17,352 bases of DNA from Caulobacter sp. (GTDB lineage Bacteria; Pseudomonadota; Alphaproteobacteria; Caulobacterales; Caulobacteraceae): positions 1 through 17,352 of the forward strand of contig JACMOF010000124.1 in assembly GCA_014378155.1 (NCBI GenBank), written 5' to 3'. The position numbers were made by a program, and so were the translations under genes. Positions 1-6,677 of this stretch are shown piece by piece. Position 1 is the first letter of the stretch; the number at the start of each line of letters is the position of its first letter. The notes below the pieces were generated by a model that saw nothing but the letters and a program-made list of their open reading frames with translations, had not been told where the DNA came from and did not search any database.

Positions 1-74
1 CGGTGTCGAAGATTTTGAATATGGCGATGATGGCGGCCTATGAGGCGCCGGGGGATGGGGGCGGGGAGGGTTAG
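1..74 (+). CDS. C-terminal end of an unidentified gene (partial)
   Basis: An open frame entering from the left edge ends at a TAG at 72-74. The visible residues end with the tract NMAMMAAYEAP followed by a Gly/Glu-rich tail. I do not recognise the family. The run of GGG codons near the end is unlike the C-rich codon choice of the other genes, so the tail may not be well conserved or the frame may be chance. No minus-strand start codon is visible over this stretch. Only the upstream sequence could settle whether this is a gene end. Confidence 0.3.
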   Translation, partial: VSKILNMAMMAAYEAPGDGGGEG

Positions 75-85
75 GAGCGCCACCG

Positions 86-101
86 GTTCAGTTTTCTGAA
101 C
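86..101. repeat. short inverted repeat GTTCAG-TTTT-CTGAAC
   Basis: Perfect 6-bp arms (86-91 and 96-101) lie around a TTTT centre, 11 bases after the stop at 72-74. A second small hairpin follows, CTCCT-TGCAT-AGGAG at 111-125, and TTGACA lies between them at 105-110. It could be a weak terminator of the upstream gene or an operator. It is not the alphaproteobacterial LexA box, which is a direct GTTC repeat. No good -10 lies at the right distance from the TTGACA. Confidence 0.4.
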
Positions 102-431
102 TTGTTGACACTCCTTGCATAGGAGCCACCGCTTGGGAGCGTCTTGGGCTCTTGGATCGGGATTTTCCCCTAGCCGCATATGACCAGTTGCCGAAGTTTT
201 CCTAAGCTATCGGGCCCGCCGCTGGGGCGGCCGGGGGGCCGGCCGGGGGGGCGAAGGGGTGGGCTTCCATGCCGTTGGGGCGTCCTAATTAGCCTCTGCT
301 CTCTGGGAGAAAGTTGAAGGAGCTAGCCTCCATGCCCTGCGAATAGCCAGTAAACTCTAGCGTTTTCAAGGCACTAAAACTTTTCGATCTAATTGATCCT
401 CTCCCTCCAGATCACCGCCATACTGGTCCTA
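102..431. other. gene-free stretch with a G-rich tandem repeat
   Basis: I see no credible protein or known RNA here. Short frames exist (for example an ATG at 179) but they lack a ribosome site and read through a G-rich tract into Gly/Pro/Arg-rich sequence. The tract holds two copies of GGCCGGGGGG at 229-238 and 241-250, which could form a hairpin or be a slippage-prone run. From about 270 to 420 the sequence is clearly more AT-rich than the neighbouring genes, for example 341-400. This could hold a promoter or the 5' part of the structured RNA that follows: TTGATC at 393-398 and CATACT at 419-424 are promoter-like but 20 bases apart. Confidence 0.4.
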
Positions 432-841
432 CCCAAGAGCACGGGAAGGGCGCACGTACGGCGACCGAGGCGGCTCTTGGGGGTGGTCGAGCGGGAAGGC
501 TTGTCCGCCGTGTCTTCTTCGGAAGACGCCCCAGGTCGGTTCGGAGCAGGTTCACCCCCGTGGTGACGAAACTCCGGCGCTCGGGGTAGGCGGACAGGCT
601 GGCAGGTGCGGGCTGAAATCGCCCGCACGGTCCGGAAGGGTGCGCCAAGCCCTTCCGCCCGCCGGGGGCCCACTTCGGAAGCGGGTTAAGACCCCGCGCT
701 CCGATGGCTCCCGTCTGAAGGCCACGCGAAGCGCTCGTCTTCGTCGAAACGGTAAATCTACTGCAAAACCTCCGGGCGGAGCCCGGGCGCTTCGCATCCC
801 TCCCATCCCATCGCAGCCTCCGGGCGCGTGAGGGCGAAGCG
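432..841 (+). ncRNA. candidate structured non-coding RNA, about 410 nt, family not recognised
   Basis: The stretch folds into many strong nested helices: 432-440/473-481 (9 bp); 498-509/589-600 (12 bp, two G.U pairs) enclosing 510-517/522-529 with a cUUCGg loop and a second branch 529-532/583-586, 542-546/572-576, 552-556/562-566; then 606-613/621-628 (8 bp), 633-640/650-657 (8 bp), 681-685/693-697, 727-731/739-743, 771-777/781-787 and a closing 788-795/834-841. Non-Watson-Crick positions inside or next to helices are G.U on the plus strand and would be A.C on the minus strand, so a plus-strand RNA is favoured. I find no RNase P core (GAAAGTCC, ACAGAA), no tmRNA tag or tRNA-like end, and no group II domain V. 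Frames over it in several phases look like shadows. The ends are uncertain. An ORF-less omega/HEARO-type RNA or an intron relic remains possible. Confidence 0.5.
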
Positions 842-874
842 GCGTCCAAAGTCGCGCACCGGCCGCCGAAGCGA

Positions 875-911
875 ATAGATTATGTCTATCTTCAATGATG
901 AATTAATCGAT
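875..911. promoter_or_regulatory. probable OxyR operator upstream of ahpC
   Basis: Four tetranucleotides stand at exact 7-base spacing: ATAG (875-878), CTAT (886-889), GATG (897-900), CGAT (908-911). The known OxyR pattern is ATAG-N7-CTAT-N7-ATAG-N7-CTAT, so the first half is perfect and the second half is a 5-of-8 match. It is placed directly before the likely -35 of ahpC, where OxyR acts as activator. No oxyR gene is in the window, so the regulator must lie elsewhere. Confidence 0.65.
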
Positions 912-938
912 TGGCCCTATCGCACCCTCCCCTGTATG
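911..938 (+). promoter_or_regulatory. candidate ahpC promoter
   Basis: TTGGCC (911-916) and TGTATG (933-938) are 16 bases apart and directly follow the OxyR-type site. Both hexamers are imperfect, as expected for an activator-dependent promoter. A start near 945 would give a leader of about 25 nt to the ATG at 971. This is inference from position. Confidence 0.35.
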
Positions 939-970
939 GGTGGCCTCGCAATTTCCTGCAGGAGCACTCC

Positions 971-1534
971 ATGTCCTTGATCAACACGGCCATCAAACCC
1001 TTCACCGCCGAAGCCCTGAAGGACGGCAAGTTCATCACCGTCAGCGACGCCGACTTGAAGGGCAAGTGGTCGGTCGTGTTCTTCTATCCCGCCGATTTCA
1101 CCTTCGTCTGCCCGACCGAACTCGAGGACCTGGCCGACAACTACGCCGAGTTCCAGAAGCTGGGCGTGGAGATCTATTCAGTCTCGACCGACACCCACTT
1201 CGCCCACAAGGCCTGGCATGACACCTCGGAAGCCGTGGGCAAGATCGAATACACCATGGTCGGCGACCCGACCGGCACGATCACCCGCAACTTCGACGTG
1301 ATGATCGAGGAGGTCGGCCTGGCCGATCGCGGCACCTTCGTCGTCGATCCGGACGGCAAGATCCAGATCGTCGAGATCACCGCTGGCGGCATCGGCCGCG
1401 ACGCCCTCGAACTGCTGCGCAAGGTCAAGGCCGCCCAGTATGTCGCCGCCCACCCGGGCGAAGTTTGCCCCGCCAAGTGGGAAGAGGGCGAAGCCACCCT
1501 GAAGCCTTCGCTGGACCTGGTCGGCAAGATCTAG
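971..1534 (+). CDS. ahpC: alkyl hydroperoxide reductase subunit C (2-Cys peroxiredoxin)
   Basis: AhpC reduces H2O2, organic peroxides and peroxynitrite in the cytoplasm; its disulfide is then reduced by AhpF. The product has 187 residues, the normal length. The peroxidatic Cys is C47 in [10 protein letters not shown] and the resolving Cys is C166 in EVCPAKW. The GGIG motif and the C-terminal LDLVGKI end are typical of the AhpC subfamily (Prx1/AhpC) that forms decamers. An upstream in-frame TTG at 911 is rejected: the AGGAG at 959-963 serves the ATG at 971, and [11 protein letters not shown] is the usual family N-terminus. The gene is preceded by an OxyR-type site and followed 109 bases later by ahpF, with an intervening hairpin. 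Function is essentially certain from the sequence. Confidence 0.97.
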   Translation: MSLINTAIKPFTAEALKDGKFITVSDADLKGKWSVVFFYPADFTFVCPTELEDLADNYAEFQKLGVEIYSVSTDTHFAHKAWHDTSEAVGKIEYTMVGDPTGTITRNFDVMIEEVGLADRGTFVVDPDGKIQIVEITAGGIGRDALELLRKVKAAQYVAAHPGEVCPAKWEEGEATLKPSLDLVGKI

Positions 1535-1544
1535 GTTCGCGATC

Positions 1545-1582
1545 GCGTCACCCCTTTCGCCAGCCCGCGAACGGGGTGACGC
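1545..1582 (+). terminator. intercistronic hairpin between ahpC and ahpF
   Basis: GCGTCACCCC (1545-1554) and GGGGTGACGC (1573-1582) form a perfect 10-bp stem with an 18-base loop, 10 bases after the ahpC stop. No T run follows, so it is more likely a partial terminator or a 3'-end stabiliser than a full stop signal. It would suit the much higher need for AhpC than AhpF protein. Confidence 0.6.
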
Positions 1583-1643
1583 ACCCTCGTTGAAATTCGC
1601 GCCGCATCCTCCCCCGAGGCGACGCCACGCATTGGAGCACGTC

Positions 1644-3248
1644 ATGTTGGACGCCGGTCTCAAGGATCAACTGAAGGCCTATCTGGGCAATCTGCGCCAG
1701 CCGATCGAGCTGGTCGCCTCGCTGGGCGAGGGCCAGGGCTCCAAGGACATGCTGGCCCTGCTCGAGGACGTGGCCGCGGCCTCCAACAAGGTCAGCCTGA
1801 ATCTGGCCGGCGACGACGCTCGCAAGCCGTCCTTCGCCATCGAGCGCGACGCCAAGGATTCCCCCCAAGACAAGGTTGGCGTCCGCTTCGCGGGCCTGCC
1901 CCTGGGCCACGAGTTCACCTCGCTGGTGCTCGCTTTGCTGCACGTCGGCGGTCACCCGCCGAAGTTCGACGCCGAGGTGCTGGACCAGGTCCGCGCCCTG
2001 GAAGGCCCGTTCCGCTTCGAGACCTATTTCTCGCAGAGCTGCCAGAACTGCCCGGACGTGGTCCAGGCGCTGAACACCATGGCCGCCCTGAACCCCAACA
2101 TCACCCATGTCGCCATCGACGGAGCGCTCTTCCAGCAAGAAGTCGAAGCGCGCCAGGTCATGGCCGTACCGACGGTGTTGCTGAACGGCCAGCCGTTCGG
2201 CCAGGGCCGGATGAGCCTGGAGCAGATCGTGGCCAAGCTCGACACGGGCGCCGTGGCCCGCGAGGCCGAGAAGATCAAGGCCAAGGACGCCTTCGAGGTG
2301 CTGATCGTCGGCGGCGGTCCGGCCGGCGCGGCGGCGGCGATCTATGCGGCCCGCAAGGGCATCCGGGTGGGCGTGGCGGCCGAACGCTTCGGCGGCCAGG
2401 TGCTCGACACCATGGCCATCGAGAACTTCATCTCGGTGTCGCACACCGAAGGCCCCCGCCTGGTCGCGGGCCTGGAGCAGCACGTCAAGGACTACGACGC
2501 CGACATCATGAACCTGCAGAAGGCAGTCGGCCTCGTGCCGGCTCAAACTCCGGGCGGCCTGATCGAGATCAGGCTGGAGAACGGCGCTAGCCTGACCTCG
2601 CGCAGCGTGATCCTGGCCACCGGCGCCCGCTGGCGCAATGTCAACGTGCCCGGCGAGGCCGAGTACAAGAACAAGGGCGTGGCCTATTGCCCGCACTGCG
2701 ACGGCCCGTTGTTCAAGGGCAAGCGCGTGGCGGTGATCGGCGGCGGCAACAGCGGCGTCGAGGCGGCCATCGACCTGGCCGGCATCGTCGCCCACGTGAC
2801 CCTGATCGAGTTCGACAGCCAGCTGCGGGCCGACGCCGTCCTGCAGCGAAAGCTGGCCAGCCTGCCCAATGTCAAGATCGTCACCTCGGCCATGACCACC
2901 GAGATTCACGGCGACGGGACCCGCGTCAGCGGCCTGACCTACAAGGACCGCAACCACGACAGCGCCCATCGCGTCGACCTGGAAGGCGTATTCGTGCAGA
3001 TCGGCCTGGTGCCCAACACCGAGTGGCTGAAGGACAGCGGCGTGGCGCTGAGCAATCGGGGCGAGATCGAGGTGGACTATCGCGGCGAGACCTCGTTGCC
3101 CGGGGTGTTCGCCGCCGGCGACGCGACGACCACGCCCTACAAGCAGATCGTCATCGCCATGGGCGAGGGCAGCAAGTCGGCCCTGTCGGCCTTCGACTAC
3201 CTGATCCGTCTGGAACCGGCCGTCCCGGCGCAGTCGGCCGCCGCCTAG
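1644..3248 (+). CDS. ahpF: alkyl hydroperoxide reductase subunit F (NADH:peroxiredoxin disulfide reductase)
   Basis: AhpF passes electrons from NADH through FAD and two dithiol centres to AhpC. The protein has 534 residues (E. coli AhpF 521). Order of parts: a tandem thioredoxin-like N-terminal domain with its redox centre C133-QN-C136 in [11 protein letters not shown]; an FAD-binding [17 protein letters not shown]; the thioredoxin-reductase-like centre C349-PH-C352 in [13 protein letters not shown]; an NADH-binding [15 protein letters not shown]; and the C-terminal FAD motif [10 protein letters not shown]. The ATG at 1644 is chosen over an upstream in-frame ATG at 1590 because [14 protein letters not shown] matches the family N-terminus and GGAG at 1634-1637 precedes it. 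A very long antisense frame covering this gene is a codon-bias shadow. Confidence 0.97.
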   Translation: MLDAGLKDQLKAYLGNLRQPIELVASLGEGQGSKDMLALLEDVAAASNKVSLNLAGDDARKPSFAIERDAKDSPQDKVGVRFAGLPLGHEFTSLVLALLHVGGHPPKFDAEVLDQVRALEGPFRFETYFSQSCQNCPDVVQALNTMAALNPNITHVAIDGALFQQEVEARQVMAVPTVLLNGQPFGQGRMSLEQIVAKLDTGAVAREAEKIKAKDAFEVLIVGGGPAGAAAAIYAARKGIRVGVAAERFGGQVLDTMAIENFISVSHTEGPRLVAGLEQHVKDYDADIMNLQKAVGLVPAQTPGGLIEIRLENGASLTSRSVILATGARWRNVNVPGEAEYKNKGVAYCPHCDGPLFKGKRVAVIGGGNSGVEAAIDLAGIVAHVTLIEFDSQLRADAVLQRKLASLPNVKIVTSAMTTEIHGDGTRVSGLTYKDRNHDSAHRVDLEGVFVQIGLVPNTEWLKDSGVALSNRGEIEVDYRGETSLPGVFAAGDATTTPYKQIVIAMGEGSKSALSAFDYLIRLEPAVPAQSAAA

Positions 3249-3320
3249 GGCGAAAACGCCCTCATCGTCGCGGTTCTGGAAGCCGCCGCGTTCGCCGTTC
3301 AAGGCCGACGCGGCGGCTTT
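3248..3320 (+). terminator. terminator hairpins after ahpF
   Basis: A small hairpin GGGCG-AAAA-CGCCC (3248-3261) begins on the last base of the ahpF stop codon. A strong 12-bp stem follows: AAGCCGCCGCGT (3280-3291) pairs with ACGCGGCGGCTT (3308-3319) around a 16-base loop. Only three T's follow the stem, so termination may be Rho-aided, but its position and strength fit the operon end. Confidence 0.65.
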
Positions 3321-3459
3321 CGTCGGTTTGGCGCTGCGGCAATGCGCCTCTCGCCGGACACGCGATCTACGCCTCGACATCAATCTTGGCCCCGGGCACC
3401 TTGTTAACGAATGAGCAAATGATTCTGCGCGGCCGACGGGCCGATTCGACGCGATGGGC

Positions 3460-3478
3460 GTCGTTACGCGGGTCGTTA
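3460..3478 (+). promoter_or_regulatory. direct repeat GTCGTTA just upstream of creS
   Basis: GTCGTTA occurs at 3460-3466 and 3472-3478, exactly 12 bases apart, ending 13 bases before the creS ATG. The period of about one helical turn suits a pair of protein-binding half sites, or an element in the untranslated leader. It is not a clean CtrA box (TTAA-N7-TTAA). Function unknown. The 240-base gap between ahpF and creS must hold the creS promoter, but I cannot place it firmly. Confidence 0.3.
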
Positions 3479-3491
3479 AAAGGTGGGCAAG

Positions 3492-4880
3492 ATGCGGCTG
3501 CTGTCGAAGAACGATCGCAACACCAAGAGCGGCGTCAAGCCGGTGATGCTGGCGACCGAGAACGACCGTCCTGAGTCCACGGAGACGTCCGACCGTCTGA
3601 TCGAGGCCACCCAGGCGATCGGCGTCCGCTACGAAACCATCCATGGCGGCCTCGATAGCATCAGCCGCGTGGTCGAGCACCTGCGGGCCATCGAGCCCCT
3701 GCTCTCTGAAATTCGCGGTCCGGTCGCCGAGGAGTTTGAAGCCCGTCGTAGCGAGCACGCCGAGCTGATCTCGCTGCGCGCAGCCTTCGACACCGCCGCC
3801 CGTCAACTGGCCGCCGTCCAGGCCGAGGAGCGCGAGCTCTCCGCCAAGCTGGCCGCCTCCGACGCCGGCCTGGTCGAGTCTGACGCACGACGCCAGGCCC
3901 TCGACGTGGCCCTGGAAGACGGGGCGCTCGAGATCGATCGGCTGCGCAACGGCCTGCTGCAGTCCGACCTGAAGGTCGGCGGGCTGGAAGCCGCCCTGCG
4001 AGACGCCGCCGCACGCGGCGAGCACCTGGCCCAGGACGTCGACACCCTGCGCCTGCAGACCCAGGACATCGACACCCGTCGCGGCGAGGCCGAATCGGCC
4101 CTGGCGCGCTCGAACCAGCAGACCGCCCTGCTGGTCGAGGAGTCTGGCACGCTGAAGAAGCGCCTCGAACAGGCCGGTTCCGACGTGGCCCGCCTGTCGC
4201 GCATCGAGACCGAGCTGGAAGGCCAGGTCGCCGCCGAGCGCGCGCGCCTGCTGGCCTCCGACAACGCCCTGACCACCTTCCAGTCCGACAGCGCCCGCAC
4301 GATCCGTGGCCTTGAGGCCCAGGTCGAGGCCGGCCGCACCGAGGTGTCGGCCCTGCAGACCCGCCTGGAGACCGCCACCGGTCGTGCCGACAAGCTTGAA
4401 GAGATGAACGGCCAGATCTCGGCCAAGCTGAACGAAAGCAGCGCCCAGCAGCAGGCCGTCGAGCGCCGGGCCGGCGATCTCAATGTCGCCTTGGAGCGCG
4501 CCCTGGAACGGGTTCGCAATCTGGAGGACGAGGTCGAGGACCTGCGCGGCCGTCATGCCGGCGTCGACACCGCCCGCGCCGCCGCCATCGAGCGCGCCGA
4601 CCAACTGGCCAAGACCGTCGTCGCCAACGAAAAGGCGCTCAAGCGGGCCGAGGAACGCGCGACCCAGTTGCGCACCCGCTTCGACGTCATGCAGACCGCC
4701 CAGGACGACATCCGTCGCCAGCACGACGACAAGGTCGCCGAAATGCAGACCGAGATCGAGCGCATCCGCTCGGAAGCCGCCCTGGCCGAAGGCGCTCTGG
4801 AATCGGCCCGTCGCGACCGTTCGCGCCTGCAGATGGCTCTGCTCGGCGCCACCAGCGACGACCTGGCGGCGGCGGGGTAG
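3492..4880 (+). CDS. creS: crescentin, intermediate-filament-like cell-curvature protein
   Basis: Crescentin forms a membrane-attached filament along the inner curve of Caulobacter cells. The product has 462 residues, close to the known protein. A basic head MRLLSKNDRNTKSG (residues 1-14), the type of segment crescentin uses for membrane attachment, precedes a short linker. From about residue 78 to the end there is not one proline, and there is no Cys or Trp; heptad-like Leu/Ala/Arg/Glu repeats run throughout, so nearly the whole protein is coiled coil. A short tail LLGATSDDLAAAG closes it. The ATG at 3492 is preferred over GTG at 3483 because AAAGGTGGG lies before it and MRLLSKN fits the crescentin head as I remember it. 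A generic coiled-coil protein is the alternative; the hfsK gene nearby supports the Caulobacter assignment. Confidence 0.78.
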   Translation: MRLLSKNDRNTKSGVKPVMLATENDRPESTETSDRLIEATQAIGVRYETIHGGLDSISRVVEHLRAIEPLLSEIRGPVAEEFEARRSEHAELISLRAAFDTAARQLAAVQAEERELSAKLAASDAGLVESDARRQALDVALEDGALEIDRLRNGLLQSDLKVGGLEAALRDAAARGEHLAQDVDTLRLQTQDIDTRRGEAESALARSNQQTALLVEESGTLKKRLEQAGSDVARLSRIETELEGQVAAERARLLASDNALTTFQSDSARTIRGLEAQVEAGRTEVSALQTRLETATGRADKLEEMNGQISAKLNESSAQQQAVERRAGDLNVALERALERVRNLEDEVEDLRGRHAGVDTARAAAIERADQLAKTVVANEKALKRAEERATQLRTRFDVMQTAQDDIRRQHDDKVAEMQTEIERIRSEAALAEGALESARRDRSRLQMALLGATSDDLAAAG

Positions 4881-4888
4881 TTTTAAGC

Positions 4889-4996
4889 CCTCCCCCCGTG
4901 GGGGAGGCGACCGAAGGCCGGTGGGGGATTGGGCGGCGAACGCCCTGCCACTCCCCCCTCCGGTCGCTACGTGATCACCTGCCCCAGAGGGGGAGG
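4889..4996. repeat. compound palindromic repeat between convergent creS and SRPBCC genes
   Basis: Nested inverted repeats fill the gap: CCTCCCCC/GGGGGAGG (4889-4896/4900-4907), GCGACCG/CGGTCGC (4907-4913/4961-4967), GGGCG/CGCCC (4931-4935/4941-4945), and a right-hand hairpin at 4978-4996 (CCTGCCCC/GGGGGAGG, one mismatch) that mirrors the left one. T-rich ends flank it on both sides (4881-4884 and 4998-5006). This layout fits a bidirectional terminator built from a dispersed chromosomal repeat. The SRPBCC stop lies just outside it. Confidence 0.7.
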
Positions 4997-4998
4997 AT

Positions 4999-5520
4999 TT
5001 ATTTTTCCGTCTCTACATAGACCTTGAGCCGGTCGAACTGGTCGCTGAGCACGCGATCGACGACCGGCGCGATCCTGTCCAGGCCGCCCTTCATGTAGCC
5101 GCCGACGTCATAGGTCTGGGTCAGGGTGGTCTTGCCGTCTTGCTCGGACAGGGCCCAATTCAGGTGACCGCTGGCGCCGCTCATCTGCAACGGACCTAGG
5201 CCGCCGAACAGCCGCAGGCCCTGGCCGGGCTGGGCATAGACCACGGTCATGTGCACCACCGAGCCGCCATTGGGCAGCTTCTCGCAGAAACAGCCGCCCG
5301 ACATCGCCGCCATCGACAGATTGGCCGCTGAGCCCGACCAGGTGTGATCCTTGTTCCACCAGGCCGAGGGCTGGGTCAGGGCGGCATAGACCTTGTCGGC
5401 CGGCGCGTTGATCACAGCCTCGCGCTTGACCTCGAACCCGTTGGGCTGGGCGTCGACGACTTCGCCGTGGGCGCTGGCGGCGGTGAGCGCCAAGGTCGCG
5501 GCGATGAGCAGGTGTTTCAT
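4999..5520 (-). CDS. secreted SRPBCC-family (AHSA1/START-like) protein
   Basis: The product has 173 residues with a signal peptide: MKHLL, a hydrophobic LIAATLALTAA core, and probable cleavage after ASA or AHG near residue 19. The mature part reads as one SRPBCC fold: NAPADKVYAALTQPSAWW at the start, a central MTVVYAQPGQGLRLFGGLG strand pair, TLTQTYDVGGY, and a C-terminal amphipathic helix ending in RLKVYVETEK. SRPBCC proteins hold hydrophobic ligands in a deep cavity; ligand and role here are unknown. The inner ATG (5520) is chosen over one 13 codons upstream because it gives a clean signal peptide and has AGGAA before it. It lies downstream of murI on the same strand, but a long inverted repeat separates them, so co-transcription is doubtful. 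Confidence 0.8.
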   Translation of the reverse strand: MKHLLIAATLALTAASAHGEVVDAQPNGFEVKREAVINAPADKVYAALTQPSAWWNKDHTWSGSAANLSMAAMSGGCFCEKLPNGGSVVHMTVVYAQPGQGLRLFGGLGPLQMSGASGHLNWALSEQDGKTTLTQTYDVGGYMKGGLDRIAPVVDRVLSDQFDRLKVYVETEK

Positions 5521-5578
5521 GGGGGCGTTCCTGATGTTGGACTGAGGTTGACGCCTCACCCATCAGCGTCAAGTCAGC

Positions 5579-5695
5579 ACTTGCCCCCAGCTGACCGCTT
5601 CGCGGTCTGTCGCGGCGAGCGGGCGGAGCCCCGGGCACTTGGAGCTCTTCCTCTTCAGGGGAAGACGATCGCGAAGCGGTCCGTAGGGGGCAAGT
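5579..5695. repeat. 117-bp inverted repeat after murI
   Basis: The left arm ACTTGCCCCC-N4-GACCGCTTCGCG (5579-5604) is matched perfectly by the right arm CGCGAAGCGGTC-N4-GGGGGCAAGT (5670-5695). That is 22 paired bases per arm with a symmetric 4-base mismatch bubble. The 65-base centre has its own small stem (CTTCC/GGAAG near 5648-5664). It ends 7 bases from the murI stop and fills the gap to the SRPBCC gene. It has the form of a non-coding dispersed repeat or small MITE-like element and should work as the murI terminator. Confidence 0.75.
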
Positions 5696-5702
5696 CCGTG
5701 AC

Positions 5703-6554
5703 CTAAGCCGCCTCGAACCGCAGCGGGCCACCCCAGAAGGTCTGGACCAGCGCATTCTGAGGTCCCGGCTCGCCGGTGGTCAGGAACACCCGGCCGCCGC
5801 CCGTCCCAGGGTCCAGCTCCGGATGACGCTCGAAATAGCGCTCCAGCGCGTCGGCCGTGGCGGCCGGCTGCTGGATCATCGGGGTGCCAGCCGGCAGGGC
5901 GGCGCGGAAGATGTCGGCGATGATCTCGTAATGGGTGCAGCCCAGCACCGCCCGGTCGGGATAGCGCCCGATGCGGTTCTTCAGCGCCTGGACATAGCCC
6001 TCTACGGCCTTGGCTAGGTCCACGGCCCCGGCGTCGGCCTCGATCATCGGCACAAGGTCCGGACAAGCCTGCGAGAACACCGCGATGTCTTGCTTGCGTT
6101 TGTCGATCTCAATCTCGTAGACACGAGAATTGGTGGTGCCCTGGGTGGAGAACACCCCCAGCACGTCCAGCTGCTCGACCTTGTCGCCGCGCCGCTCGGC
6201 CTCGTGTTCCCAGGGCAGGCCGGTGGCCGCCTCGATGGTCGGCACGATGATTCCCAGCACATTGACCGGCCGGCCCAGCGCCTTGCGATAGCCCGGCAGC
6301 CAAGTCTGTTGCAGGCGGCGCAGGGCGATGGCCGAGGCGGTGTTGCAGGCCAGGACGACGACGCTGGCCCCGGCGTCGAACAGGCGCTCGCACCCGGCCC
6401 GCGTCAGATTGACGACCTCCTCGCCCGGCCGCCCGCCATAGGGCGCATTGGCCTGGTCGGCCAGATAGATGAAGTCCGCCTGGGGCAGACGGTTCACGAG
6501 GGCGCGGTGGACCGTGAGGCCGCCCACGCCGGAGTCGAAGACGCCGATGGACAT
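5703..6554 (-). CDS. murI: glutamate racemase
   Basis: MurI interconverts L- and D-glutamate in the cytoplasm, supplying D-Glu for the peptidoglycan stem peptide. The product has 283 residues, normal for the family. Diagnostic parts: FDSGVGGL with D7 and S8, APYG at 37-40, first catalytic Cys C70 in LACNTAS, second catalytic Cys C206 and H208 in GCTHYE. The ATG at 6554 gives the standard N-terminus MSIGVFDSG. The ribosome site is weak. It is divergent from dcp, with 123 bases between their starts. A second cell-wall precursor gene, dapF, lies in the same window. Confidence 0.96.
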   Translation of the reverse strand: MSIGVFDSGVGGLTVHRALVNRLPQADFIYLADQANAPYGGRPGEEVVNLTRAGCERLFDAGASVVVLACNTASAIALRRLQQTWLPGYRKALGRPVNVLGIIVPTIEAATGLPWEHEAERRGDKVEQLDVLGVFSTQGTTNSRVYEIEIDKRKQDIAVFSQACPDLVPMIEADAGAVDLAKAVEGYVQALKNRIGRYPDRAVLGCTHYEIIADIFRAALPAGTPMIQQPAATADALERYFERHPELDPGTGGGRVFLTTGEPGPQNALVQTFWGGPLRFEAA

Positions 6555-6602
6555 GGGACGACACTTAGCTTTCGTCGCCGCGCCCGTCCACGGTGGTGAA
6601 GG

Positions 6603-6623
6603 GTCACAGCGGTGTCATGTGAC
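6603..6623. promoter_or_regulatory. inverted repeat GTCACA-N9-TGTGAC between murI and dcp
   Basis: Perfect 6-bp arms with a 9-base spacer stand in the shared 123-base upstream region of two divergent genes, 55 bases before the dcp start. The arms are in the opposite order from a CRP site (TGTGA-N6-TCACA). It could be an operator for one or both genes. I cannot assign clear -10/-35 hexamers nearby. Confidence 0.3.
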
Positions 6624-6677
6624 GGCGCTTTTCGCGTGGCCTAGGCTGATCTTCAAACGTTGTCCCGGAGACACCCC

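Noticed and set aside
86..101. SOS (LexA) box
   Set aside because: Alphaproteobacterial LexA uses a direct GTTC-N7-GTTC repeat; this site is inverted.
640..650. Group II intron 5' end (GTGCGCC at 640-646)
   Set aside because: The match is short, lies in the loop of a strong hairpin, and no domain V or reverse transcriptase follows.
432..841. RNase P RNA or tmRNA
   Set aside because: Size is right for RNase P, but the universal GAAAGTCC and ACAGAA core segments are absent. For tmRNA neither a tag sequence of the Caulobacter type nor a GGTTCGA T-loop is found on either strand.
389..849. Overlapping minus-strand open frames and a plus-strand frame in the upstream region
   Set aside because: They overlap one another in different frames, are Arg/Pro/Ser-rich with no domain, lack ribosome sites, and coincide with base-paired arms of the structured RNA.
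911..970. ahpC start at TTG 911
   Set aside because: This would put the likely promoter inside the gene and add 20 residues absent from AhpC proteins; the ATG at 971 has AGGAG.
1548..4724. Antisense open frame of 1058 codons across ahpF and creS
   Set aside because: It mirrors the codon bias of two well-identified plus-strand genes and has no recognisable domain or ribosome site. Its composition (Gly/Leu/Asp/His/Gln-rich) is typical of a complement of GC-rich coding sequence.
4483..4974. Second plus-strand frame at the creS 3' end
   Set aside because: Out of frame with creS, very Pro/Ser/Arg-rich, and runs into the palindromic repeat.
5579..5695. Insertion sequence
   Set aside because: No transposase frame fits inside 117 bases and no flanking duplication is visible; kept as a repeat only.
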